From Chlamydiales bacterium (GTDB lineage Bacteria > Chlamydiota > Chlamydiia > Chlamydiales > JACKPQ01), in contig JACKPQ010000002.1 of assembly GCA_024233435.1 (NCBI GenBank), positions 558,001 through 622,000 of the forward strand: DNA of 64,000 nucleotides, written 5' to 3'. Of this stretch, positions 33,248 to 41,571 are shown piece after piece (within the stretch, counting starts at the first letter, position 1; each line of letters begins with the position of its first letter). The notes under the pieces were generated by a model that made no database searches, was not told the DNA's origin, and worked only from the letters and a program-made list of their open reading frames with translations. Position numbers and translations under genes: made by a program.

Positions 33248-35065
33248 TTAGCAATTCATTTTGATTTGTTCAATATCTTTTTGCGTGATTCCCTTAACCG
33301 AAAGTAGCTCTTCATCGGAAGCAGACTTGATGTTTTTCATGCTTCCAAAGTGCTCTAGCAATCGCTTTTTCTTGATAGGCCCGATGCCTGAAATGGTATC
33401 AAGAGCGCTTTTTGTGATTTTTTTTCCACGTTTTTTTCTGTGATGACCGATAGCCAAACGATGAGCTTCATCGCGAATAGTCTGTAAGAAGAAAAGCGCT
33501 GGCGAATGCACTGGTAAGCTAAGAGCGGTTTTGCGCGAGGGCATATAAATTCGCTCTTGCGTTAGTCCTTTTGTATGCAACGATGCTTCCTTAACTACTG
33601 AGATCACATCGCAGGAGGCAATTTCAAGCTCAGATAAGACGCTAAGAGCGATGTTCAATTGACCTTTGCCACCGTCAATCACGATGAGATCGGGCAGGTC
33701 CTCTTCTTCTTTTGCGCGCGTAAGTCGACGTCTTAGAGCCTCTTTTAAAGCGCCGTAATCATCGGATTTGTTAACCGTTTTTATATCGTAGAAGCGTGTG
33801 CGCTTTTTATCATAAGCACCATCAGTAAAGGCGGCCATCGCAGCGACAATATCTGTCCCTGAAATGCTTGATGTGTCAAAACATTCGATGCGCACAGGAG
33901 CGTGGTCAAGCCCTAAAACATCTTGAAGGTCTAGCAAGCGCTGCTCTTTGAGCTCTTGCTGTTGTTTCTCTCGCGTGAATTGGCTTTTGGCATTTTTCTC
34001 TGCCATTTCAAGGAGCGCTTTTTTCTTGCCTCGTTTTGGGCAGAGGAATTGGGGCTTTTCGCGATGCCATTCCGCTAAAATATCTGAAACAATCGGGCTG
34101 ATTACGACCGGCAGAAGAATTTCTTCAGGAATATCAGGAGCGTTGCGGTAGTGTTGTAAAATAAAGCTTTCCCAAATTTCGACATCGTCGGAGGCGATAT
34201 GATCAAAATGATAATGCTCCGAACCGATGAGCCTGCCTTCTCGAAAAATGAGCTGCACCAAAACAATAGCCTGACCTTCTCGATACAAATTCCAGGCATC
34301 GGCATCGGGCGCTGCTTGTTGAACAATGCTCTGGTGTGTTTCCATCACCTTTTCAACCATTTTTATTTTAGTTAAAAGGGCTCCAGCTCTTTCAAACTCT
34401 AAATTCTCCGAGGCAGCCTGCATGGTTTTTTTTAGATCATTTAAGACATCTTGGTTACGCCCACGTAAAAACTGAACAGCCCCCTTGACGTGCTCAGCAT
34501 ACTCTTCTTTGCTGCATTTGCGCACACAGGGGGCGCAGCATCGCTTGATGCCATAAAGCAAACAGGGGCGTGTGCGGCTCTTCAGTTCATGGTCGGAGCA
34601 TTGGCGTAGAGGAAAGACCTTGCTTAAGACCTCGTAAGCTTGCCTGGCTGCGTAGGCGCTCATATACGGGCCAAAGTAAAGTCCATCTTTTTTAGGTTTG
34701 CCTCGATAGCGCACAAGTTTAACCATGGGCCACTGATGTTTGTGATTGATCATGAGGCTGATGTATGTTTTATCATCTTTCAGCAGAACGTTATATTTAG
34801 GTTTATGGCGCTTGATGAGGGTATTTTCTAACAGGAGAGCTTCCTTTTCGCTCAATACAACAATTGTATCAATACTTGAAATCTGTTTGACCAGATGAGG
34901 GATCATTTCTCGTTCGTCGCGACCTTCGACAAAGTATTGCTTAACGCGGTTTTGCAGGTTTTTAGCCTTGCCAACGTAGAGCACCTTGTGCTTGGCATCT
35001 TTCATGATGTAGACGCCTGGCTCTTTCGGAAATTTCTTTAGTTCATCGGTATTAAATGCATTCAT
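33248..35065 (-). CDS. uvrC: excinuclease ABC subunit C
   Basis: A 605-residue nucleotide excision repair nuclease that cuts 3' and 5' of damage in the UvrB-DNA complex. The N-terminal GIY-YIG domain reads PGVYIMKDAKHKVLYVGKAK (about residues 16-35), a UvrBC domain precedes the RNase H-like C-terminal nuclease, where IECFDTSSISGTD and LIVIDGGKGQLN stand out, and helix-hairpin-helix repeats end the protein. The ATG overlaps the upstream remnant's stop (ATGA). Confidence 0.95.
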   Translation of the reverse strand: MNAFNTDELKKFPKEPGVYIMKDAKHKVLYVGKAKNLQNRVKQYFVEGRDEREMIPHLVKQISSIDTIVVLSEKEALLLENTLIKRHKPKYNVLLKDDKTYISLMINHKHQWPMVKLVRYRGKPKKDGLYFGPYMSAYAARQAYEVLSKVFPLRQCSDHELKSRTRPCLLYGIKRCCAPCVRKCSKEEYAEHVKGAVQFLRGRNQDVLNDLKKTMQAASENLEFERAGALLTKIKMVEKVMETHQSIVQQAAPDADAWNLYREGQAIVLVQLIFREGRLIGSEHYHFDHIASDDVEIWESFILQHYRNAPDIPEEILLPVVISPIVSDILAEWHREKPQFLCPKRGKKKALLEMAEKNAKSQFTREKQQQELKEQRLLDLQDVLGLDHAPVRIECFDTSSISGTDIVAAMAAFTDGAYDKKRTRFYDIKTVNKSDDYGALKEALRRRLTRAKEEEDLPDLIVIDGGKGQLNIALSVLSELEIASCDVISVVKEASLHTKGLTQERIYMPSRKTALSLPVHSPALFFLQTIRDEAHRLAIGHHRKKRGKKITKSALDTISGIGPIKKKRLLEHFGSMKNIKSASDEELLSVKGITQKDIEQIKMNC

Positions 35066-35487
35066 GTACGGTGTGTGGTTATATATTTTTGGTTAGAAGC
35101 CCGCGGATTAGGATTTGTTTGCTTAATCAGACCCTCTTGCAGAAGATTTTTGATGTATTTTTCATATAAATGTTTTTTATTTAATTTGAACTTTTCTGCT
35201 AGTTGCTGTTTAGAATGTGGGGTGATTGCACAAAGGCGCAAGATGAGGTCAACGTGAATCTGTGGTGGTGGGCTTCTGTTTGACTTGGTAGGTTGGTCGG
35301 TGTGGATACTGTTCTGATTGAAGTAGACGCACTGTGTATCTGATGATCCATTTCTCTTTAAAGTTAACTGATGAGATCTAGTCAAAGGAGATAAGTATTC
35401 TCTTACTAGCCCGATTTGTTCTTCGATACGCTCTGATTCAACAATGCGCCCGCGTATCAGTTCTTCGATGTTAATTGGGATTGCCAT
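35062..35487 (-). pseudogene. internally deleted AlbA_2/RecG-like ATP-binding regulator
   Basis: The first 24 residues (MAIPINIEELIRGRIVESER) match the start of AlbA_2-domain ATP-binding regulators (M-A-L-P-I-N-I-x-x-L-L-x-G-R-x-V-E-x-x-R-I-E). After only about 45 residues the sequence jumps to a winged-helix tail, SKQQLAEKFKLNKKHLYEKY, LLQEGLIKQTNPNPRAS and QKYITT, typical of the far C-terminus of the same proteins. The ATP-binding middle, normally some 300 or more residues, is missing. The reading frame is intact, so this could be a remnant or a small DNA-binding protein. It precedes uvrC with a four-base overlap. Confidence 0.65.
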
Positions 35488-35508
35488 ATCTAGAAAAGTA
35501 TAGTACTT

Positions 35509-37992
35509 CTATAGATTATTTTGCCACTCGCAGAGTTTTTGAAGGGCTTGCATAGGTGTGAGCTGATTTGTATTAAGGGTTTTTAGCTCTTCGAGAATAG
35601 GGCTGGGCGTGGGAGTTTCAAAAAGGGAGAGCTGTGCATCTTGTTTTTTGGGGCGCTTGCCAGTTTCTAGCTCACAGAGCATTTGGCGTGCTTTTTCAAT
35701 GGCAGGTGCAGGCAAGCCAGCGAGTCTTGCTACATGGATTCCGTAACTTTTATCGGTGTCGCCGCGTTTGATTTTATGCAAAAATGTGATCTTGTCTGCA
35801 GCTTCATGTACTGCTACATTATAGTTGATGGCACCGGGAATTTTTCCTTCCATGGCTGTGAGCTCGAAATAGTGAGTTGCAAAAAGGGTTTTGGCACGCT
35901 TGGTCTTTTGAGTTAAAAGGTATTCGGCAACAGCCCAAGCGATAGCTACGCCATCATAGGTGCTTGTGCCCCGGCCGATTTCGTCGAGAATCACAAGCGA
36001 GCGAGGAGTTGCATTGCGCAAAATATTGGCTGTTTCGCTCATTTCAACCATGAATGTAGACTGTCCACGCTTAAGATCATCGGAGGCGCCAATGCGTGAA
36101 AAGACTTTATCAATGATTCCGATATGGGCTTTTGTTGCAGGGATAGGTGCGCCGATTTGAGCCATGATGGCGATGATGGCAACTTGGCGGATGTAGGTTG
36201 ATTTGCCTGCCATATTTGGGCCCGTAATTAGAAAAAGTCGATTCTCGGCATCTAGGTGAGTGTCGTTGGGGATGAAGGTATGTGCGCACAAAGCTTGTTC
36301 AATCACGGGGTGGCGACCTCCCTCGATATAAAGGAGATCGCTGGAGTCGACGGTGGGAAAGGTCATATTGCTTTTGAGTTTTGCAAAAGAGAGCAAGCAA
36401 TCAAAGTGTGCGATGCTGCGGGCGGCTATTAAAATGTCTTTGCGCGCCTTCAAAGCAGTTTCTTTGACCTGGTTATAAAGGGTGGTTTCAAGTGTTGTTA
36501 TTTTTTCTTCTGCCCCTAAAATTCTGTCTTCATATTCTTTAAGCTCCGGCGAGGTAAAGCGCTCTGCGTTGACTAAAGTCTGCCTTTTGTGAAAGGTTTC
36601 TGGCATCCTCTGGCTCTGTCCTCGCGATACTTCTATCGAATAGCCAAAGGCTTTATTAAATGTGACGCGCAGTGTCTTGATGCCTAGTTGGTCGCGTAGT
36701 TTATTTTGGTATTGAGCCAGAAAGTTTTGAGAGCTTTGTTTTAAGTGCAATAAGTCATCGAGCTCCTCAGAAAAGCCTGGGCGTATGACGCCGCCATCTG
36801 AAAGTCTTAGAGGTGGGTTGTCGGTAATGGCGCGCGCTATCAGCGAGCAAAGGGGAGCTAAATCGGGCCAAGGCAGTGATTTTAGCAAAGGAGATTGCAT
36901 TGCTGAAAGATGCGCTTGCATGTTAGGGATTACTTCTAATGATGTGCGCAGAGCCAGCAGATCACGGGGAGATCCATAACCAGATCCAAGGCGTGTGACA
37001 ATGCGCTCAAGATCACGTATATTTTTTAGATCTTCAAACGGTTTCAACTCTTGAGCCGCTTGCTGGCGCGCCTTTATTTGATCTGGATTTAGTAAAGGAT
37101 GTGTCAGCCAACTGCGCATCATCCGAGCGCCCATGGGCGTGCAGGTGCGGTCGAGGAAGGGAAGGAGCGATGATATGAGCTCGAGGCCTGCTTGAGTTGT
37201 TTTGTCAATAGACATGTAATCGTTTAAGGAAAGGGCATTGATGTTTTCTATGTGGTCAATGCAAAGTGTGAGATGATCGCGCAAATAGGTAAGAAGCCCC
37301 CCTGCGGCGTTAATCGCAGCGCAAAGGCCTTTAAGGCCAAAACCGTCAAGAGAGAGCACTTTAAAATGATCAGTTAAAAAGTTATAGGCGCTCTGATGAT
37401 CGAATAGATAAGGATCTTTTAGTATGATGCGTGTTTTGAAATTGTCATAGAGCTCATCTAAAAGAGCCTGCTTGTTTTCAATGGCTTTGCCATACGAGAG
37501 AAGCTCTTTTGGCTGGCAACGGAAAAGCTCGCTTTCAAGAGCCTCGATGGAATCGAGCTCACTCACGCTTAACTCTCCTGTGCTGTGGTCAAGTAGCGCT
37601 AAGCCAATGGTGGAGTTGACTTGGGTAATGCAGGCAAAATAGTTGTGCGTCTTGCTGCTGACAAGGGTTTCGCTAAGCGTTGTTCCAAGTGAAACTGTTC
37701 GCACAATTTTGCGCTCGACCAAGCCTTTGCTTAGTTTAGGATCGCTTGTCTGTTCTGCAATGGCAATTAAATAGCCTTTTGTGACCATTTTTTCAATGTA
37801 GCCTTCAGCAGCATGGTATGGAATACCGCTCATAGGAGTGCCTTGGCGCTGAGTGAGCGTAAGATCAAGCTCTTTTGAAAGGGTTTTAGCATCCTCGTAA
37901 AAGGCTTCGTAAAAGTCGCCAAGGCGAAATAGTAAAATCGCATCGGGTTGAGATTTTTTGCAGTCGTGCCACTGCTGCATCATCGGTGTCAT
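35509..37992 (-). CDS. mutS: DNA mismatch repair protein MutS
   Basis: An 827-residue mismatch-recognition ATPase. The N-terminal mismatch-binding phenylalanine region (LFRLGDFYEAFYEDA), Walker A GPNMAGKSTYIRQ, signature region SRIGASDDLKRGQSTFMVEM, and Walker B LVILDEIGRGTST are all present in order. No mutL is in the window. The gene overlaps the upstream unknown by four bases; uvrC lies downstream, as in Chlamydia. Confidence 0.96.
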   Translation of the reverse strand: MTPMMQQWHDCKKSQPDAILLFRLGDFYEAFYEDAKTLSKELDLTLTQRQGTPMSGIPYHAAEGYIEKMVTKGYLIAIAEQTSDPKLSKGLVERKIVRTVSLGTTLSETLVSSKTHNYFACITQVNSTIGLALLDHSTGELSVSELDSIEALESELFRCQPKELLSYGKAIENKQALLDELYDNFKTRIILKDPYLFDHQSAYNFLTDHFKVLSLDGFGLKGLCAAINAAGGLLTYLRDHLTLCIDHIENINALSLNDYMSIDKTTQAGLELISSLLPFLDRTCTPMGARMMRSWLTHPLLNPDQIKARQQAAQELKPFEDLKNIRDLERIVTRLGSGYGSPRDLLALRTSLEVIPNMQAHLSAMQSPLLKSLPWPDLAPLCSLIARAITDNPPLRLSDGGVIRPGFSEELDDLLHLKQSSQNFLAQYQNKLRDQLGIKTLRVTFNKAFGYSIEVSRGQSQRMPETFHKRQTLVNAERFTSPELKEYEDRILGAEEKITTLETTLYNQVKETALKARKDILIAARSIAHFDCLLSFAKLKSNMTFPTVDSSDLLYIEGGRHPVIEQALCAHTFIPNDTHLDAENRLFLITGPNMAGKSTYIRQVAIIAIMAQIGAPIPATKAHIGIIDKVFSRIGASDDLKRGQSTFMVEMSETANILRNATPRSLVILDEIGRGTSTYDGVAIAWAVAEYLLTQKTKRAKTLFATHYFELTAMEGKIPGAINYNVAVHEAADKITFLHKIKRGDTDKSYGIHVARLAGLPAPAIEKARQMLCELETGKRPKKQDAQLSLFETPTPSPILEELKTLNTNQLTPMQALQKLCEWQNNL

Positions 37993-38423
37993 TTTTTCTT
38001 GAAAAACCTTTTGCGAATAGGAGGTTGCTCGATTTGTTCAATGCCCTTGCCTAAAAAAGCGAGCAACTCTTTGGTTTCCTCAATGCCCCGATCAATTTGG
38101 GAGATCACGCCCTCACACCAGCGACGTGTTTCAGCAATGTCATCTTGCAGTTGCTCTAAGCGTTTTAAAATGTCTTCAGGGCTCTTGTCCATTGAACCTA
38201 TTTGAAAAAGGCGGCCTGAGGTTTTTTGCAGTTTGCAATCTTCAAGTTTAAGGCGCAGCTCTGAAACATCAATCAAGAGTGGCAAAAACGTTTTTTTAAA
38301 TAATTCGCGCAAAGAACTGTGGGCGCTTGAAGTGACAATCTTCTTCTCACTAGTCTTCTTTGAAGCAGGCTCTTTTAAAGAGCTTTTTGCTAGATTAATG
38401 AGTTTTTCTTTTGCTTCATCCAT
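37989..38423 (-). CDS. small conserved chlamydial-type unknown upstream of mutS
   Basis: A 144-residue charged helical protein: Lys/Ser-rich N-terminus, then LRLKLEDCKLQ and EDILKRLEQLQDDIAETRRW, likely coiled coil, and a basic tail (RKRFFKKK). No named domain. It takes the place occupied by a similarly small unknown between mutS and dnaG in Chlamydia. ATG 38423 gives MDEAKEKLINL; ATG 38435 is an alternative. The stop overlaps the mutS start, so it is translationally coupled. Confidence 0.6.
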   Translation of the reverse strand: MDEAKEKLINLAKSSLKEPASKKTSEKKIVTSSAHSSLRELFKKTFLPLLIDVSELRLKLEDCKLQKTSGRLFQIGSMDKSPEDILKRLEQLQDDIAETRRWCEGVISQIDRGIEETKELLAFLGKGIEQIEQPPIRKRFFKKK

Positions 38424-38458
38424 GCAAACAACCATAGCGCAACAACTAATTAATGGCT

Positions 38459-38629
38459 ATAAACCTCAGTTCCGGGTTTATATCGCAAAGATTTAGAGGA
38501 ATTCAGGTGGAAGATTGTGTCATTTTTGGCAAATCTCATAGCAAATCCGCTATGGGTGAGGCAAAAATTGTGCAAGATTTCCCTGAATTGCCTAAAGGTT
38601 AGTGATATAAACCCGGAACTGAGGTTATA
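38459..38629. mobile_element. MITE-like palindromic element upstream of dnaG
   Basis: Two perfect 22-bp inverted arms, AACCTCAGTTCCGGG and onward (38462-38483) and their complement (38605-38626), are separated by about 120 bases. The inner parts are also imperfectly complementary (AATTCAGG...TTTTTGGC against GCAAAAATTG...CCTGAATT), so the whole 171 bases can fold into one long hairpin. ATA occurs directly outside each arm, a possible 3-bp (or TA) target duplication. No coding capacity. The right end carries TATAAT (38626-38631) close to the dnaG start. Confidence 0.65.
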
Positions 38630-38637
38630 ATGAGGGT

Positions 38638-40422
38638 ATGGCCTTGTTTACAAAAGAGACACTTGAGACTCTGCGCGAGCGCATCGATTTAATCTCTGTG
38701 CTCGAGCCCCACCTTGACCTCAAACGGTCAGGCTCTTCATACAAAGCCTGTTGTCCGTTTCATGAGGAGAAGTCTCCCTCGTTTATTGTTAAGCGAGGAG
38801 ATAGCCACTACCACTGCTTTGGCTGTGGCGCACATGGCGATGCCATTGCCTTTTTGATGAACCATCTTAAGCTTACTTTTGAAGATAGCGTTGAACAACT
38901 GGCCGAGCGTTTTGGTGTCCACTTGCAAAAAAGTGAAGCAGAAGAGCCGCATGGGCCAAGCAAAAAACTCCTCAAAGAAGCTAATGAAGAGGCTTGCGCA
39001 TTTTTCCATGACTATCTTTTGCATACAGAAGAAGGGCATCGCGCTCTTGATTATCTCTATCGCCGTGGTCTAGATCTTGATTTTATTCGATCTTTTCGCA
39101 TTGGTTATGCACCAAGCGAGTCAAAGCTTTTTACAAAAGCGCTTCAAAAGCAGCGGGCTGTTCTTGAAGAAGCAGGACTTGTCCAACGAGGTGAATCACG
39201 CCCATTCTTCCAAGAACGTGTAATGTTTCCTATACTTGATGCAGCTGGATCTGTGATTGGCTTTTCAGGGCGCAAAATTAGTGAAGATACATACGGCCCC
39301 AAATACAAAAATACCGCTGAGACACTTCTCTTTAAAAAATCAAAAGTTTTGTTTGGCTTGCACCAGTCGCGCAAACGGATAGCAAAAGAGAAGCGAGTGA
39401 TCATTTGCGAAGGGCAAATCGATGCTTTAAGGCTTATCCAAGAAGGGTTTAACTTTGCCGTTGCCGGTCAAGGGACAGCTTTTGGCCAAGAGCAAGCCCA
39501 AGAGCTGATCAAGCTTGGCGTTAACCACGCCATTTTGGCACTTGATGGTGATGATGCTGGGCGCGATGCAGCGGTTAAGATTGGCCACTTCTTCCAAAAA
39601 GAGGGGATCGATGTTTCTGTTGCTATTTTGCCCAATGGATCGGACCCCGACACCTTTTTACGCACAGAAGGCCCCCCGGCATTTTCAAAACTCATTGAAG
39701 AATCAAAAGATTACCTTTCCTATCTTGTCGATTACTACAGCCAAGGACAGGACTTGTCGCGACCAGCCGTTAAAACAGACATTGTTCAAATGATCAGCAG
39801 GCGTATCTTAGATTGGAATCACCCCCTAATGGTGCACGAGAGTTTACGCAAACTTGCGCGTCTCACCCATGTGCCTGAATCCACTATAGAAGCAGAAAAA
39901 TATCGGCCGGCCGATGTTATTGTTAAGCGCGTAGGAACACTTTCTCAAACGCATATAGACCCTGATCGCATCTTAGAGACAGACCTTTTGCGTTGGCTGC
40001 TCACCGTTGGTCAAAATCAGCCTGAGATGGTTGAGCTCATTTGCTACAATATCAAACGAGAGCATTTTCAAACCCCGGTTTGTCGCGATCTCTTTGTTCA
40101 CATCATTGAGCAATTTGATAAAGGAAAATCTTGTGACTTGCTTGAGCTTTCCATCTCCATTGATAATGCAGAAGAGCAGTTTTTCCTCTCAGAGGTCTTG
40201 CAAAAACGGATCAATCGTGATCGCGCAAAAGCTGGAATTGAAGAAACCATTAAACGGATTCTAGAGCGCCATTGGCTAACCAGACGCGAAGAAATCAAGT
40301 CTAAAATCCATAGCGGCACCTGCACAGAAGAAGAAATTCTTGAGCTAGCCAAGCAGTTCGATGAGCTCAAATCGCATCCTCCAAAAGTTATTAGCCCGAC
40401 TTGCCACCCTATTGTCACGTAA
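38638..40422 (+). CDS. dnaG: DNA primase
   Basis: A 594-residue primase that makes RNA primers for replication. The N-terminal zinc ribbon is CPFHEEKSPSFIVKRG plus CFGCG (C-x-x-H, C-x-x-C), the TOPRIM core shows VIICEGQIDALRLI and LALDGDDAGRDAA, and a helicase-binding C-terminal region follows. The ATG is only about nine bases after the MITE-like element, whose right end supplies the likely -10 sequence, so transcription may be almost leaderless. Confidence 0.95.
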   Translation: MALFTKETLETLRERIDLISVLEPHLDLKRSGSSYKACCPFHEEKSPSFIVKRGDSHYHCFGCGAHGDAIAFLMNHLKLTFEDSVEQLAERFGVHLQKSEAEEPHGPSKKLLKEANEEACAFFHDYLLHTEEGHRALDYLYRRGLDLDFIRSFRIGYAPSESKLFTKALQKQRAVLEEAGLVQRGESRPFFQERVMFPILDAAGSVIGFSGRKISEDTYGPKYKNTAETLLFKKSKVLFGLHQSRKRIAKEKRVIICEGQIDALRLIQEGFNFAVAGQGTAFGQEQAQELIKLGVNHAILALDGDDAGRDAAVKIGHFFQKEGIDVSVAILPNGSDPDTFLRTEGPPAFSKLIEESKDYLSYLVDYYSQGQDLSRPAVKTDIVQMISRRILDWNHPLMVHESLRKLARLTHVPESTIEAEKYRPADVIVKRVGTLSQTHIDPDRILETDLLRWLLTVGQNQPEMVELICYNIKREHFQTPVCRDLFVHIIEQFDKGKSCDLLELSISIDNAEEQFFLSEVLQKRINRDRAKAGIEETIKRILERHWLTRREEIKSKIHSGTCTEEEILELAKQFDELKSHPPKVISPTCHPIVT

Positions 40423-40441
40423 GATGCAAGATGATCGACAA

Positions 40442-40463
40442 GCTAAGGTGGATTCACCTTAGC
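40442..40463 (+). terminator. hairpin after dnaG
   Basis: GCTAAGGTG-GATT-CACCTTAGC forms a perfect 9-bp stem with a 4-base loop 20 bases after the dnaG stop. It lacks a following T-run, so intrinsic termination is doubtful; it may block 3' exonucleases. Confidence 0.4.
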
Positions 40464-40611
40464 GAGGAGAGAAGCGCCGCAGATTACGTGTTTTGGTAGC
40501 AGATTCGCGAGAATAGGGCGCAAGTCAGGCTATTATGAACCAGCAGCAAAACTCTTCTTGATTTTAAAATCTCAAATTGCTTACCATTTCACAGATAACC
40601 AAGAGGGAAGT

Positions 40612-41280
40612 ATGAGGATGTTTAAATATTTATTGGCAGTGTTTTTGGCGGTTAGTGCATCAGGATTTTCTGAGCGCATTACCTCGAAAGATCAGCATCA
40701 CCCGATTTTTTCCCAATATTTAAAGCGTGAAATTGCTCCTTTGTTGCTTAGCTATGCTCGTTACCAAAACGAAATAATTGGCTGTGTTGCCGACGAGGGA
40801 AGTTCGCTTTGTCTAAGTGAATTTGATGTGCTAGAGCCCATTATAATTATGAAAGGTGGAGGGCATCCACTAAGCGGAATGTGGATTCAGCGCTTCCAGC
40901 TCGAGTGCGATGGTTTAAAGAGGTACTATAATCTGTGCTTTAGAGCCAAAAGTCTTAGTGAAGGTCCAGACTATTTGCCATTGGTCATGGGTCGATCTAT
41001 AGCTTGTCCTATTTTGCAAAAAGATGTGATGATGCAGGTTATGATGGCCGCATACATGCAAATTCCAGAAGATGAAAAGGCGAGCTCAGACTTAGAAATG
41101 CACGTTATAGACTCAAAAGTGACTCAAATTACCGAGCCAAGCGGCTGTTGGTTTTACAAGTCGGCTGGAGGTTGGTCTGAGGAATGGACTGTTTTAGTGG
41201 CTGGGCAAGAGGTTTACGTCACAATTGATTTTAAATCAGATGGATCTGGTGGGACTAATTTCGCAGTTTCGGCAAAATGA
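40612..41280 (+). CDS. secreted hypothetical protein
   Basis: A 222-residue protein, signal peptide MRMFKYLLAVFLAVSASGFS. GAGGGAAG precedes ATG 40612; an upstream in-frame start gives no signal sequence. The rest is mixed alpha/beta with an odd tail, GGWSEEWTVLVAGQEVYVTI, that reads like a sandwich fold. No known family. It overlaps the DCC protein start by four bases (ATGA), so the two are coexpressed, upstream of the second surface protein. Confidence 0.6.
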   Translation: MRMFKYLLAVFLAVSASGFSERITSKDQHHPIFSQYLKREIAPLLLSYARYQNEIIGCVADEGSSLCLSEFDVLEPIIIMKGGGHPLSGMWIQRFQLECDGLKRYYNLCFRAKSLSEGPDYLPLVMGRSIACPILQKDVMMQVMMAAYMQIPEDEKASSDLEMHVIDSKVTQITEPSGCWFYKSAGGWSEEWTVLVAGQEVYVTIDFKSDGSGGTNFAVSAK

Positions 41281-41558
41281 ACACCATTTTCTATGATGAT
41301 CAGTGCCCCTTTTGCCAAAAGTGGAAAGTCCGTATAGAGCGATTGGACAAAAAGCACATTTTTACCTTTGAGCCCCTTGAAGTTAAAACCGATTCCATGG
41401 TGCTCGTTGAAGAAAACGGAAAAAAATGGCTGCGCATGAAGGCAGTATTGCGCATTTTTTGGATGCTTGGATGGTTTATTCCTGGCTGTTTTTACATCTT
41501 GCCAAGTTTTCTTATCGACCCTATATATATTTTTATTGCTCGGCGACGCTTTTTTTGA
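41277..41558 (+). CDS. DCC-family (DUF393) thiol-disulfide-like protein, short
   Basis: A 93-residue protein starting NTIFYDDQCPFCQKWKVRI, the D-x-x-C-P-x-C signature of the DCC (DUF393) family of predicted thiol oxidoreductases. The hydrophobic C-terminus (FWMLGWFIPGCFYILPSFLI) is like the family's membrane-facing part. At 93 residues it is shorter than typical members and may lack the central helices. It is coupled to the upstream gene and ends 14 bases before the next start. Confidence 0.7.
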   Translation: MNTIFYDDQCPFCQKWKVRIERLDKKHIFTFEPLEVKTDSMVLVEENGKKWLRMKAVLRIFWMLGWFIPGCFYILPSFLIDPIYIFIARRRFF

Positions 41559-41571
41559 TATAAAAAAAATC

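Noticed and set aside
41467..41571. Upstream extension of the second surface protein
   Set aside because: It overlaps the DCC-family gene and puts the signal peptide inside the protein; ATG 41572 is better.
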